NCBI RefSeq assembly: GCF_900119145.1
Contig: NZ_FPIY01000002.1
Location: forward strand, 441,579-505,578
Reading direction: 5' to 3'
Source: Cellulophaga fucicola
GTDB taxonomy: Bacteria > Bacteroidota > Bacteroidia > Flavobacteriales > Flavobacteriaceae
Length of the DNA stretch: 64,000 nucleotides
Shown here: in pieces, positions 18,732 through 28,145 of the stretch
Numbering within the stretch: position 1 is the first letter of the stretch
Layout of the letters: each line of letters opens with the position of its first letter
Position numbers and translations under genes: made by a program
The notes under the pieces: generated by a model
The model's input: only the letters and a program-made list of their open reading frames with translations
Databases searched by the model: none
What the model was told of the DNA's origin: nothing

Positions 18732-21128
18732 ATGCGACATACGCTAACAATACTCTGTATTTTAGTTTGTCAGTCATTTGTGTTTGCTCAAGATTGCAAT
18801 AATATTCTTTTAGGAGAAATTATAGACTTTCATGACAAAACACCTTTGGCAGATGCTATTATACAAGTAAAAGGAAACAAAGAACAAGTATATTCAGACG
18901 AGTTTGGAAAGTTTACCATAAAGAACCTATGCAACGGATCTATAGAATTAGAGATCTCTCATCCGGAATGTAGTACGCGTTTTATAATGGTAGAAATTAA
19001 TGGTAATACCCATAAAAAAATAACTTTAGAACATCATTTAGAAGAGTTAAATGAAGTTAAGGTTATAGGTTCAACTATTAACAAAACCAATTCTGCTCAA
19101 GAGAAAACCCTTAAAACAGAACAGTTAGAACGTTTTGGAAGCAGCAACTTAGGTGATGCACTTAAACAAATAAACGGAGTATCTAGCTTAAATACAGGCT
19201 CTAATATTGTAAAGCCAGTAATACAAGGCTTAAGTGGTAGTCGCGTTCTTATTCTTAACAATGGCACACGTATGCAAGATATGGAATGGGGTGCAGAACA
19301 CGCCCCAAACATAGATATTAATGCTGCCAACAAAGTTACTATTGTAAAAGGATCTGCCGCATTGCAATACGGAGGTGACGCTATAGGAGGAATTATTTTA
19401 CTTGACCAAAATAGAATCCCTAAAAAAGACACTATTTATGGTAAAACACTTGTAAACGGAGTATCTAATGGGCAAGGTGGAAACATATCTACCGAACTCA
19501 CAAAAGCATATGAAAATGGTTTTTATGTAAAAGGACAGGCTTCTTATAAAAAATTAGGAGATGTTGAAGCTCCAGATTACGTTTTATCTAACACAGGAGT
19601 TTCTCAATTTGGCGCTAGCATAAATTTTGGAAAACTTGGTTTTGAGAGTGGATGGAGCGCCTACTACTCATACTTTGACACAAATATTGGCATTTTAAGC
19701 GCATCTCATATAGGTAATGTAGACGATTTAATTACCGCTATTAATAGTGATGAACCAAGCAAAATAAGCGACTTCACTTACGATATTAAAGAACCTAGAC
19801 AAAATGTAAAACACCATTTAGGAAAGCTTAAATACTACAAACGTTTTGAAGGTTTAGGAAAACTAAATATACAATATGACATACAACAAAACCATAGGTT
19901 TGAGTATGATATACGTGTGGGAGACGACAAAGGAAAAGCTTCTTTAGATCTTAAGCTTACAACACAAACACTTGCTGCAGATATAAATATTGATGCTTTT
20001 GAAAAGCAAAAATTTTCTTTTGGGATTCTAGGCAGATATCAAGAAAATTTTCCTAATCCAGAAACTGGTGTACGTCGTTTAATTCCTGACTACGAAAAAG
20101 TAGATTTTGGAGTTTTTGCAACTACAGAATATAAATTTTCTGATGCCACTACTCTAGATGCGGGTATTAGGTATGATTACAGTAAAATTGATGCTCAAAA
20201 GTTTTACATAACCTCTAGATGGGAAGAACGTGGTTATGATGAAGATTACAGCGATATAGTTGTTAGCGATCGTAGCACTCAACTTTTAACAAACCCTAAA
20301 TTTAGCTACCATAATTTTTCTGCTTCTGCAGGCTTAAAACATAGATTTAGCAATGAAAATCAGTTTAGATTTAATTACTCCTTAGCACAACGTGCTCCAA
20401 ATCCGTCTGAATTATTTAGTGATGGACTGCACCACTCTGCTGCACGTATAGAATTAGGTGATTTACGCATTAAAAGCGAAACATCACATAGATTATCATT
20501 AAGCCTAGGAAAAGACACCTACACTTGGGGCTACGAGGTTTCACCTTACTATAACCTTATATCAGACTTTATTCTTTTAGAACCAACTGGTGTAGAATTC
20601 TCTTTACGCGGCGCTTTTCCTGTTTGGGAATACAGACAAACAGATGCTCGTTTACTTGGTGTAGACGCATCTATCTATAATAACTGGACAAACAATTGGA
20701 GAACAGATCATAAATTTTCTATAGTTAAAGGAAAAGACAGAACTAAAAACGAAGCTTTAATTAACATTCCTTCTGCTCGTTTACAAAACCAAATAACGTT
20801 TGCTAAACAAGAATGGAACAACTTTAATATTAGCCTACAAAGTGAATATGTATTTAAACAAAATGAATACATAGATAATATTATGGTATACTCACCACAA
20901 CAAGACCAAGAAGTAGAACTAGATATAAACACACCACCAAGTGCTTACCATTTATTAAAATTAGATTCAGAAATGAAGTTTGATTTAAAAAACACAAAAG
21001 CACTAACAGTTGGCCTTGGCATAAACAATTTATTAAACACAGAATATAGAGACTACCTTAACAGACAACGTTATTTTACAGACGATTTAGGAAGGTCTTT
21101 TACACTTAGATTAAAATTAAATTACTAA
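18732..21128 (+). CDS. TonB-dependent receptor, probable zinc/metal type (ZnuD-like)
   Basis: This 798-residue outer-membrane protein has a signal peptide (1-19, ending FVFAQ), a carboxypeptidase-regulatory-like domain (about 24-105), a plug (about 115-230) and a 22-strand barrel ending in the aromatic FTLRLKLNY. The plug stretches GLSGSRVLILNNGTRMQDM, EWGAEHAPNID and GSAALQYGGDAIGGII resemble the ZnuD group of zinc receptors. Energy would come from TonB-ExbBD, not encoded here. It is flanked by a small HCxxC protein and a lipoprotein, which supports metal uptake. Substrate identity (zinc rather than copper or iron) is an inference. Confidence 0.85.
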   Translation: MRHTLTILCILVCQSFVFAQDCNNILLGEIIDFHDKTPLADAIIQVKGNKEQVYSDEFGKFTIKNLCNGSIELEISHPECSTRFIMVEINGNTHKKITLEHHLEELNEVKVIGSTINKTNSAQEKTLKTEQLERFGSSNLGDALKQINGVSSLNTGSNIVKPVIQGLSGSRVLILNNGTRMQDMEWGAEHAPNIDINAANKVTIVKGSAALQYGGDAIGGIILLDQNRIPKKDTIYGKTLVNGVSNGQGGNISTELTKAYENGFYVKGQASYKKLGDVEAPDYVLSNTGVSQFGASINFGKLGFESGWSAYYSYFDTNIGILSASHIGNVDDLITAINSDEPSKISDFTYDIKEPRQNVKHHLGKLKYYKRFEGLGKLNIQYDIQQNHRFEYDIRVGDDKGKASLDLKLTTQTLAADINIDAFEKQKFSFGILGRYQENFPNPETGVRRLIPDYEKVDFGVFATTEYKFSDATTLDAGIRYDYSKIDAQKFYITSRWEERGYDEDYSDIVVSDRSTQLLTNPKFSYHNFSASAGLKHRFSNENQFRFNYSLAQRAPNPSELFSDGLHHSAARIELGDLRIKSETSHRLSLSLGKDTYTWGYEVSPYYNLISDFILLEPTGVEFSLRGAFPVWEYRQTDARLLGVDASIYNNWTNNWRTDHKFSIVKGKDRTKNEALINIPSARLQNQITFAKQEWNNFNISLQSEYVFKQNEYIDNIMVYSPQQDQEVELDINTPPSAYHLLKLDSEMKFDLKNTKALTVGLGINNLLNTEYRDYLNRQRYFTDDLGRSFTLRLKLNY

Positions 21129-21147
21129 TACTAAAACAATTGACAAA

Positions 21148-21723
21148 ATGATTAAAAGAAACACAATTTTAAAAAACATTAAAAAAGTAAGCTTAATTGC
21201 ATTCTCTAGTATTGCTTTAATTTCTTGTTCTGATGATGACGATGCACCAGAAGAACAAAATGAAGAAGAAGTAATAACAACAGTAATAGTAAAACTTACA
21301 CCAGAAGCAGGAGGCACAGCAGTGACTCTAATGTCTAAAGACGATGATGGTGCTGATGGTCCAAACGCTCCTGTAATTACAGTTGAAAACTTAGCAGCTA
21401 ATACAATCTACAACGGCACTATTACTTTACTAAACGAAACTGAAAGCCCTGCTGAAGATATTACACTAGAAGTAGCAGAAGAAGATGATGATCACCAATT
21501 CTTTTACGCTGTTTCTGGAGCCATTAGTAATACAGAGTACACAGATATGGATGAAGATGGCAACCCTGTAGGCATAACTTTTACACTTTCTACTACAGAT
21601 GCTGGTGCCGCTACATTAGGCGTTACTTTAAGACACGAACCTAAAAAACCTAACGATGGTACTTTAACAGATGCAGGTGGAGCTACTGATGTAGAACAAA
21701 CTTTTTCTGTAACAGTAGAATAA
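21148..21723 (+). CDS. Surface lipoprotein partner of the metal receptor
   Basis: This lipoprotein of 191 residues has a type II signal peptide (SIALISC, Cys27). A very acidic segment (SDDDDAPEEQNEEE) follows, then beta-rich sequence with HHEFF-like EEDDDHQFFYAVSG near the middle and RHEPKKPNDG near the end. Homologues next to such receptors are annotated as type 1 periplasmic binding fold superfamily proteins, a name that says little. It starts 19 bp after the receptor, so co-expression is likely. An outer-surface metal-capturing role is inferred from the acidic and His-containing segments. Confidence 0.72.
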   Translation: MIKRNTILKNIKKVSLIAFSSIALISCSDDDDAPEEQNEEEVITTVIVKLTPEAGGTAVTLMSKDDDGADGPNAPVITVENLAANTIYNGTITLLNETESPAEDITLEVAEEDDDHQFFYAVSGAISNTEYTDMDEDGNPVGITFTLSTTDAGAATLGVTLRHEPKKPNDGTLTDAGGATDVEQTFSVTVE

Positions 21724-21744
21724 ACTTATAAAGTTATAGCATAA

Positions 21745-21774
21745 AAAAACTCCCAGAGAAATCTGGGAGTTTTT
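21745..21774. terminator. Bidirectional terminator between the metal cassette and gldC
   Basis: AAAAACTCCCAGA (21745-21757) pairs perfectly with TCTGGGAGTTTTT (21762-21774) over 13 bp with a 4-nt loop. A-runs and T-runs flank it, so it can stop transcripts from both convergent sides. Confidence 0.9.
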
Positions 21775-21795
21775 AGTTTTAAAACAATAACTGTT

Positions 21796-22131
21796 TTATT
21801 TTTTTAGCTCTAGTTTCTCGGCAAAATAATCACAAAAATCTCTCATTGTTGCTGTCATCTTTTCATCTTGTGTTGCCTTCAAAAAAGTATCAGACATAGA
21901 TACAAGTGTCTGGTGAAAAAATACCTTCATCTCATCTACAGGCATATCCTTTGTCCACAAATCTATCTTTAGAGACTCTTGGTTTTTATTATCCCACACA
22001 GATAAAAGCATAGCTTTTACTTCCTCATTCTCTATACCACCATCTTGCGCAGACCAGTTTAAGGTTTCTGGCACTCTGTTTTCATCTAGCCCAACAGTTA
22101 ATTTAATCTCTGACGTATGTATTTTTGACAT
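21796..22131 (-). CDS. gldC: Gliding motility protein GldC
   Basis: This 111-residue protein matches GldC along its length (MSKIHTSEIKLTVGLDENRV at the start, MRDFCDYFAEKLELKK at the end). GldC is a small cytoplasmic protein that supports gliding and type IX secretion in Flavobacterium; its exact job is unknown. It is translationally coupled to gldB (TAATG overlap), the arrangement seen in other gliding flavobacteria. Confidence 0.92.
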   Translation of the reverse strand: MSKIHTSEIKLTVGLDENRVPETLNWSAQDGGIENEEVKAMLLSVWDNKNQESLKIDLWTKDMPVDEMKVFFHQTLVSMSDTFLKATQDEKMTATMRDFCDYFAEKLELKK

Positions 22132-23096
22132 TATCTCTTCGGTTTATAATTAGATTTCTTAAAAATTTCTTCTGCAGACAAATTTAGCATCTGCTGTAAA
22201 GTTACTTCATTATTATTCATAAAAGAACGCACTATTTGCCATCCTAAAAAACGACCTAGTCTTCCTGGCGACTCACTATCTAACTCTAATTGAAACTTAG
22301 AAAAAGGCGCAGGATCTAAAAATCTTTTATTTAAATTTTTATCAGTACTGTATAAATACTGGTTTTGTATATAATTACGCCATATCTGTTCTTCATTAAC
22401 AAAGGCCCAATCTAGATCTTCTTGACTATATTTTATCTTTTCTGCATCAGTCACAAAAGGGATTAACTTATCTTTTACATATAATTCCTTACCATAATAC
22501 ACTAATTGCCCTAAAAATGTCCTGTCTCTTGTAGGGTAAGGCACTACTTTTTTTGCATAAGCATTAGCTACATCTGTAATAAGATATTTTTTATCTAGAC
22601 CTTCTGCTATATAATTTTGTAATCCTTGGTAAAACTTATGATCGCTACCCAAGTAATTATCCAACCCCAACAACAAAAGCTTATTAGTAAGTATAACTGG
22701 GCTATTGTAATTAACATCAGATATTACCGTAACAACCTTAGGCTCTATCTCTTCTGGGAAAAAATATTTTACGTGTTGGTAAAACATTTTTAGGTCTTGA
22801 GACTCCTTTTTAAAGTCGCCAAAAGTAGAATTAACTTCTTTTAACAAAGAAATTTGTAATGTATCTCTTAGTTTATCGACCCATATACTATCTGGGTATT
22901 GCGACGGAAATAAGTAAGGATACTTTTCTTTTAGCGCAGGAATATCTGCTGGTTTAGCATCAGCAATTTCTCTGTCAAATCTAGAAATATCTAAAGCAAC
23001 AGTAACTTTAGCTATCTCTTTTGCTTCCTTAGATTCTTGTTTACAACTCAAAAAAAGAGTAAAAACAAAAAAAAGTATATAAAATGGTTGTCTCAT
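22131..23096 (-). CDS. gldB: Gliding motility lipoprotein GldB
   Basis: GldB is a lipoprotein required for gliding motility. The signal peptide ends in the lipobox LFLSC with Cys18. The mature part includes RFDREIADAKPADIPALKEK and the C-terminal GRLGRFLGWQIVRSFM, characteristic of the family. Length 321. It heads a two-gene unit with gldC and is divergent from nadE. Presence of gldA, gldB and gldC in one window suggests the cell can glide or at least keeps the T9SS-linked apparatus. Confidence 0.92.
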   Translation of the reverse strand: MRQPFYILFFVFTLFLSCKQESKEAKEIAKVTVALDISRFDREIADAKPADIPALKEKYPYLFPSQYPDSIWVDKLRDTLQISLLKEVNSTFGDFKKESQDLKMFYQHVKYFFPEEIEPKVVTVISDVNYNSPVILTNKLLLLGLDNYLGSDHKFYQGLQNYIAEGLDKKYLITDVANAYAKKVVPYPTRDRTFLGQLVYYGKELYVKDKLIPFVTDAEKIKYSQEDLDWAFVNEEQIWRNYIQNQYLYSTDKNLNKRFLDPAPFSKFQLELDSESPGRLGRFLGWQIVRSFMNNNEVTLQQMLNLSAEEIFKKSNYKPKR

Positions 23097-23156
23097 TTAA
23101 AAGTAATTACGGTATCATTTTAATATTAGAATGTTACAGTTTATTTTTACGGGATA

Positions 23157-23164
23157 CAAAGTTA
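23157..23164 (-). promoter_or_regulatory. gldB promoter, -7 element
   Basis: The minus strand reads TAACTTTG, an exact TAnnTTTG match, 61 bp before the gldB start. No convincing -33 box at the right spacing was seen. Confidence 0.5.
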
Positions 23165-23192
23165 ACGGTTTTCAACGTAATAAAGGAATTCA

Positions 23193-23981
23193 ATGCAAAC
23201 AGAAAAAGTAACCAACCATATTGTACAGTGGCTTAAAGATTATGCAACCAAAGCAAACATAAAAGGATTTGTAATAGGAATATCTGGAGGAATAGATTCA
23301 GCTGTTACATCTACTTTATGCGCAAAAACAGGATTAGAGTTACTTTGCTTAGAAATGCCAATACACCAAGCATTAAGTCATGTAAGCAGAGCTAGTAAAC
23401 ATATAGACTGGTTACAAGATAACTTTAGCAACGTTAAAAGGCTAGAAGTTAACTTAACACCGGTATTTGATAGTTTTATTGAAACATTGCCAGAAGTTAA
23501 AAATGAAGAAGAGCGTTTTTTGTCTTTGGCAAACGCTAGAGCAAGGCTAAGAATGACAACTTTATATTATTTTGCAGGATTACATGGCTATCTAGTTGCC
23601 GGAACAGGTAATAAGGTAGAAGATTTTGGTGTAGGTTTTTATACTAAGTATGGTGATGGCGGTGTAGACATTAGCCCTATTGCAGATTTAATGAAAAGCG
23701 AGGTTTATGCAATTGCCCAATTAGCAGGCGTTAATTCTGACATAATTGAGGCAGCTCCTACAGACGGGCTTTGGGGAGATGATAGAACAGATGAAGACCA
23801 AATTGGAGCATCTTATCCAGAATTAGAATGGGCTATGCATGAGGATGATAAGAAAAAAACAGAAAATGATTTTACAGGAAGACAAAAAGAGGTCTTTATA
23901 TTATACAAAAAACTAAACAGAGCTAACCAACACAAAATGAATCCAATACCTATTTGCGAGATTCCAAATGACTTAAAATAG
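23193..23981 (+). CDS. nadE: NH3-dependent NAD(+) synthetase
   Basis: NadE makes NAD from deamido-NAD, ATP and ammonia. The PP-loop ATPase motif SGGIDS is at residues 31-36, and GTGNKVEDFGVGFYTKYGDG and PTDGLWGDDRTDEDQIG are typical of the family. At 262 residues it lacks the glutaminase domain, so it depends on free ammonia. The neighbourhood gldC-gldB-nadE-response regulator recurs in flavobacteria. The 170 bp after it hold only a short TTGTTGAACAA palindrome. Confidence 0.95.
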   Translation: MQTEKVTNHIVQWLKDYATKANIKGFVIGISGGIDSAVTSTLCAKTGLELLCLEMPIHQALSHVSRASKHIDWLQDNFSNVKRLEVNLTPVFDSFIETLPEVKNEEERFLSLANARARLRMTTLYYFAGLHGYLVAGTGNKVEDFGVGFYTKYGDGGVDISPIADLMKSEVYAIAQLAGVNSDIIEAAPTDGLWGDDRTDEDQIGASYPELEWAMHEDDKKKTENDFTGRQKEVFILYKKLNRANQHKMNPIPICEIPNDLK

Positions 23982-24151
23982 TCAGTCATCCCGAATAACG
24001 TATTGTAAAACGAAAAAAAGTTAAATAATAGTAAAATCTAACAAAAAAGTTCCATTTTTGTTGAACAAACATACAATTTAACCTTACATCACTTGTCAGA
24101 ATTAGTTTAAGACTGATAGGTTATGCTTAAATTTAATTAAAACCAAAAAAA

Positions 24152-24781
24152 ATGAAAACAGTATTTATTGCAGATAGTCACCCTGTTGTGCAAGTGGGCA
24201 TTACGCAGATGTTGAGTATGGAGACGGGATTTAAAGTAATTGGCACTGCTAAATCTTCTTCAGAACTTTTTGAGAAACTGGAAAATGAAACTCCAGATGT
24301 CTTAATGTTAGAGATGGATTTCCCTGAGATTAATGGGATTGCTTGTTTAAGAAAGATGAAGAAGAACCACCCAGATGTTAAAGTACTTATGTACAGTGGA
24401 CAGTCTGAGGATGTTTACGCTATTAGTTCTATTAGAGCTGGTGCTCAAGGATATTTATCTAAGAACGCAGATTTAGACTACATAGTTGCAGCACTAGAAA
24501 AAATTAGTGATGGCAAAATGTTTATTACAAATGAACTTGCTCAAAGATTAGCCTTTGATGAGGGAACACAGAAACCTAGAAGATTATTTAGAAAACTATC
24601 TACAAGAGAAATAGAAGTTTTAAAAATGCTTGCTAGCGGTAAAAGAAACAAAGATGTTGCTTTAGGTCTTGGTTTAAATGAAAAAACCATTAGCACATAC
24701 AAAGCTCGTTTAATGAAAAAATTAAATGTAGACAATATGGTAGACTTATTACAACAAGCAAAAGCTTTAGATATTTTCTAG
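24152..24781 (+). CDS. LuxR-type response regulator with atypical receiver domain
   Basis: This protein of 209 residues has an N-terminal receiver domain (1-120) and a C-terminal LuxR-type helix-turn-helix (about 145-209, with LSTREIEVLKMLASGKRNKD). The phospho-acceptor Asp is replaced: the usual LLDLxMPxxxG reads LMLEMDFPEING, giving Glu54. Only one acidic-pocket Asp is kept (ADSHPVV). The domain probably cannot be phosphorylated in the normal way, and Glu may mimic the active state. No histidine kinase is adjacent. Its targets are unknown. The DNA-binding half looks intact. Confidence 0.88.
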   Translation: MKTVFIADSHPVVQVGITQMLSMETGFKVIGTAKSSSELFEKLENETPDVLMLEMDFPEINGIACLRKMKKNHPDVKVLMYSGQSEDVYAISSIRAGAQGYLSKNADLDYIVAALEKISDGKMFITNELAQRLAFDEGTQKPRRLFRKLSTREIEVLKMLASGKRNKDVALGLGLNEKTISTYKARLMKKLNVDNMVDLLQQAKALDIF

Positions 24782-24805
24782 CAAACGGAAAATTCTTACT
24801 TAATT

Positions 24806-24832
24806 AAAAAACCAGCATTTTGCTGGTTTTTT
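24806..24832 (+). terminator. Terminator after the response regulator gene
   Basis: AAAAAACCAGCA pairs with TGCTGGTTTTTT over 12 bp around a TTT loop, 25 bp after the stop. The T-run is part of the stem and continues just after it. Confidence 0.9.
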
Positions 24833-24895
24833 GCTTTTCCTAAGTCAAACATTAAAAATTAGCATATAGAATGTTATTTAAATGCCATAGATATA

Positions 24896-24903
24896 TAAAT
24901 TTG
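24896..24903 (+). promoter_or_regulatory. Promoter -7 element of the metallo-hydrolase gene
   Basis: TAAATTTG matches TAnnTTTG exactly, 26 bp before the ATG at 24930. Confidence 0.5.
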
Positions 24904-24929
24904 CTATTAAAATGTACTAGCCTTAAAAT

Positions 24930-26063
24930 ATGCTAAAACGAATTTTAAAAAAAATGATGATTACAATCTTAGTTATAATAGGGTTATTAATAGTTGTATA
25001 CTTTTTGTTTACCAGCTTTTACCCAAGCTTTGGTGGTGATGTCTCTAAAGAACGAAAAATTACTTACCAAAAATCACAACAATATAAAGACGGCAAATTT
25101 AACAACACACTACCTGTTCCTAAAGATTTAAGTTTTTCTGAAACACTTTCGTTAGCTTACAAGTTCTTCACAACAAAAGTGCCTAACGGAAGACCTAACA
25201 AAGATATTAAAGCACATAAAATAGATTCTGCCAGCGTTGCTAATTACAATAAAGACACGCGTTTAATATGGTACGGTCACTCTTCTTTTTTACTACAGAT
25301 AGATAAAAAAAACATATTACTAGACCCTATGCTTGGTAAAGTAGCGGCTCCTCACCCACTTTTAGGCGGCAATAGGTTTAATAAAGATTTTCCTTTACCA
25401 CTAGAAAAACTAACCCATATAGATGCTGTTCTTTTTTCTCATGATCATTATGACCATTTAGATTACGAAACAATCTTAAAAATAAAGGACAAGACAAAGC
25501 ATTTTTATGTGCCGCTTGGCGTAGGTGCACATTTAGAAGCTTGGGGAGTACCAACAAACAAAATAACCGAGTTAGACTGGTGGCAAGATATTACACTAGA
25601 AAGCCTAACTTTTGTCTGTACGCCTGCACAGCATTTTTCTGGAAGAAAATTAAACAACAACCAAAGTACACTTTGGAGTTCTTGGGTAATACAATCTAAA
25701 GAAGATAATATTTATTTTAGCGGCGATAGCGGTTACGCACCACACTTTAAAGAAATTGGCGAAAAATACGGTCCTTTTGATATTGCATTAATGGAATGCG
25801 GACAATATAACCAAATGTGGGCAGACATACATATGACACCAGAAGAGACAGCACAAGCCGGCTTAGACGTTAAAGCTAAAAAGATAATGCCAATACACTG
25901 GGCAGGCTTTAAATTAGCCCTACACGATTGGACAGATCCAATTACACGAGTAAAAGCAAAAGCAAATGAACTTAACTTAGAAGTAATTACTCCTGAAATT
26001 GGAGAAGAGATTCTAGTAAAGAACAATAGTAACACCTATTTAGACTGGTGGACTAAATTCTAA
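24930..26063 (+). CDS. Membrane-anchored MBL-fold hydrolase (NAPE-PLD/UlaG-like)
   Basis: This protein of 377 residues has one N-terminal transmembrane helix (about 11-29) and a metallo-beta-lactamase domain from about residue 110. Metal ligands are HDHYDH (171-176), later GDSGY and MPIHW. The WYGHSSFLLQID opening and LLDPML are typical of the branch that includes UlaG and N-acylphosphatidylethanolamine phospholipase D. A phospholipid or lactone substrate is possible, but I cannot decide. The gene is monocistronic, with its own promoter, and convergent with dnaG (22 bp apart). Confidence 0.82.
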   Translation: MLKRILKKMMITILVIIGLLIVVYFLFTSFYPSFGGDVSKERKITYQKSQQYKDGKFNNTLPVPKDLSFSETLSLAYKFFTTKVPNGRPNKDIKAHKIDSASVANYNKDTRLIWYGHSSFLLQIDKKNILLDPMLGKVAAPHPLLGGNRFNKDFPLPLEKLTHIDAVLFSHDHYDHLDYETILKIKDKTKHFYVPLGVGAHLEAWGVPTNKITELDWWQDITLESLTFVCTPAQHFSGRKLNNNQSTLWSSWVIQSKEDNIYFSGDSGYAPHFKEIGEKYGPFDIALMECGQYNQMWADIHMTPEETAQAGLDVKAKKIMPIHWAGFKLALHDWTDPITRVKAKANELNLEVITPEIGEEILVKNNSNTYLDWWTKF

Positions 26064-26085
26064 ATTTACTACACAATAAAATAAC

Positions 26086-28059
26086 TTAAGACAATACTCT
26101 TGCCAGCTTTTTACCTAGTAAAGAATTTAAGCTTAAATAATTCATAATTTCTTGTAATATCTCTTTATTATCTGCATTTGGATTCTGAGTTTGCTCCTGC
26201 AGCTCTCCTATTCGTTTTTTAATTAAATAACAACGTAATGTTAAAATAGTTTCGCTAACCAACTGACCAATACCTACAGATTTTGCTTTGGGGTAAATTT
26301 CTTTACGCCCCCAATCATGCAATATGTATTTTTCTTCTTCCATTAATATTGATGAAATCTCTGATACTAAATCCTGGTTTAGCTCACCTATAAACCTGCT
26401 GGCTTCAAAATGTTCTTTTTCATTTAAGTTTTCTATCAACTTATAATAGATGTCTTTAAACTTTGCATTTGTAAGTTCAATTTCATCTTCTTGAAGGTCT
26501 AAGAAAATTTTCTCAAAAACTCTTGCTTGCACTACTTCTTTTTCAAGAATTAGATCTCCCTTTTCATCTTCTTTTAGTAATAAATCATCAAACTCTTGTG
26601 TAGTGTCACCATACAGCAAAAGTAATTCTATAATTTTTTTCTCTAAAACATACTGTACATCTAGCTTCTCTTGTACAGCTTCGTTCTTAACTACCTGGAA
26701 AGGTTTTTGCTCTTGTTTTTGTTTTTTCTCTACATCGGCAATGTCTTTTTTGCCAATCTGCGCAAGCGTATTAAAAAGAACAGCTTCAGAAATATTCATT
26801 AACTGAGCACATTCTTGTATATAAATTTCTTTCTTAATTCTGTCTGGAATTTTAGAAATACTATTTACAATATCTCGTACAGTTTCTGCTTTTTTAATAG
26901 GATCATTTGCGCTTTCCTTAATTAACAGAGAGGCTTTAAACTGTATAAAATCTTTTGAGTTATTTTCTAAATATGCAAGTACATCTTCTAATGAGTTATT
27001 TTTAGAAAAGCTATCTGGATCTTCACCTTCAGGAAAAGTACAAACCCTAACATTCATCCCCTGCTCTAGAATTAAATCTATACCACGTAAAGATGCTCTT
27101 AGACCAGCTGCATCACCATCAAACAAAACAGTAATATTTTTAGTTAGCCTATTTACTAATCGTATTTGGTCTGCTGTTAAAGCTGTACCACTAGAAGCTA
27201 CAACATTATGTATTCCTCTTTGATGAAATTGTATTACATCTGTATACCCTTCTACTAAATAACAATTATCTTCTTTTGCAATTGCTTGTTTGGCGTGGTA
27301 AATACCATAAAGAACTTTACTTTTATGGTAAATATCACTCTCTGGCGAGTTTAAATATTTAGCTGCCTTTTTATCATTAGTTAAAATACGGCCACCAAAA
27401 CCTAAGACCCTACCACTCATAGATTGTATAGGGAACATTACACGCCCTTTAAACCTATCAAACTTTCTATCTTCTTGTCCTTCTTGTTTTTTAACAATAG
27501 ACAAGCCTGTTTTTTCTAAATATTCTAATTTATATCCTTTATCTAAAGCTGTATTTGTAAAGGAATCCCACTGATCTAGACAATAACCTAATCCAAAACT
27601 TTTAATAGTTTCGTCTGTAAAGCCACGTTCTTTAAAATAACTTAAACCTATAGCCTTACCTAACTCACGTTCCCAAAGAACTTCGGAGAAATACTTTTGT
27701 GCATACTCAGACACCAAGTACATACTCTCTTTTTCATCTGCCTGCTCTTTTTGCTCGTCTGTTCGTTCTGTTTCTTCTATCTCTATATTGTACTTTTTTG
27801 CCAAGTACTTTATAGCTTCTGGGTACGTAAAATGCTCGTGCTCCATTAAAAAAGCAACCACATTACCACCTTTTCCGCTACTAAAGTCTTTCCAAATTTG
27901 TTTTACAGGAGACACCATAAAACTAGGAGAACGCTCATCTGTAAACGGACTTAGTCCTTTAAAGTTAGTACCCGATTTTTTTAACTGTACAAAATCGCCA
28001 ATAACCTCCTCTAAACGAGCAGTTTCGTAAACTTGGTCTATACTAGATTTAGAAATCAA
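26086..28059 (-). CDS. dnaG: DNA primase DnaG without zinc ligands
   Basis: DnaG makes RNA primers at the replication fork. The TOPRIM catalytic parts are clear (LVEGYTDVIQFHQ, LFDGDAAGLRA). The N-terminal zinc-binding domain keeps its fold-like pattern but not its ligands. Where others read CPFH and CxxC, this protein reads SPFT (Ser37, Thr40) and DFSS (Asp58, Ser61), so all four metal-binding residues are gone. Related Bacteroidota sequences appear to share this. The C-terminal helicase-interacting region is divergent. Length 657 is normal. Confidence 0.95.
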   Translation of the reverse strand: MISKSSIDQVYETARLEEVIGDFVQLKKSGTNFKGLSPFTDERSPSFMVSPVKQIWKDFSSGKGGNVVAFLMEHEHFTYPEAIKYLAKKYNIEIEETERTDEQKEQADEKESMYLVSEYAQKYFSEVLWERELGKAIGLSYFKERGFTDETIKSFGLGYCLDQWDSFTNTALDKGYKLEYLEKTGLSIVKKQEGQEDRKFDRFKGRVMFPIQSMSGRVLGFGGRILTNDKKAAKYLNSPESDIYHKSKVLYGIYHAKQAIAKEDNCYLVEGYTDVIQFHQRGIHNVVASSGTALTADQIRLVNRLTKNITVLFDGDAAGLRASLRGIDLILEQGMNVRVCTFPEGEDPDSFSKNNSLEDVLAYLENNSKDFIQFKASLLIKESANDPIKKAETVRDIVNSISKIPDRIKKEIYIQECAQLMNISEAVLFNTLAQIGKKDIADVEKKQKQEQKPFQVVKNEAVQEKLDVQYVLEKKIIELLLLYGDTTQEFDDLLLKEDEKGDLILEKEVVQARVFEKIFLDLQEDEIELTNAKFKDIYYKLIENLNEKEHFEASRFIGELNQDLVSEISSILMEEEKYILHDWGRKEIYPKAKSVGIGQLVSETILTLRCYLIKKRIGELQEQTQNPNADNKEILQEIMNYLSLNSLLGKKLARVLS

Positions 28060-28145
28060 TTTTTAATAAATTTTAAATAAGAGGGTAAATATAACGAACT
28101 AAATCCATAATACTACACCTAACAAACTATGTATTTTTTACTCTC

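Noticed and set aside
18972-19432. Open frames opposite the TonB receptor and other real genes
   Set aside because: Their composition follows the real gene on the other strand, and none has a convincing start or protein family.
24058-24068. TTGTTGAACAA palindrome before the response regulator
   Set aside because: Short and AT-rich; likely by chance.
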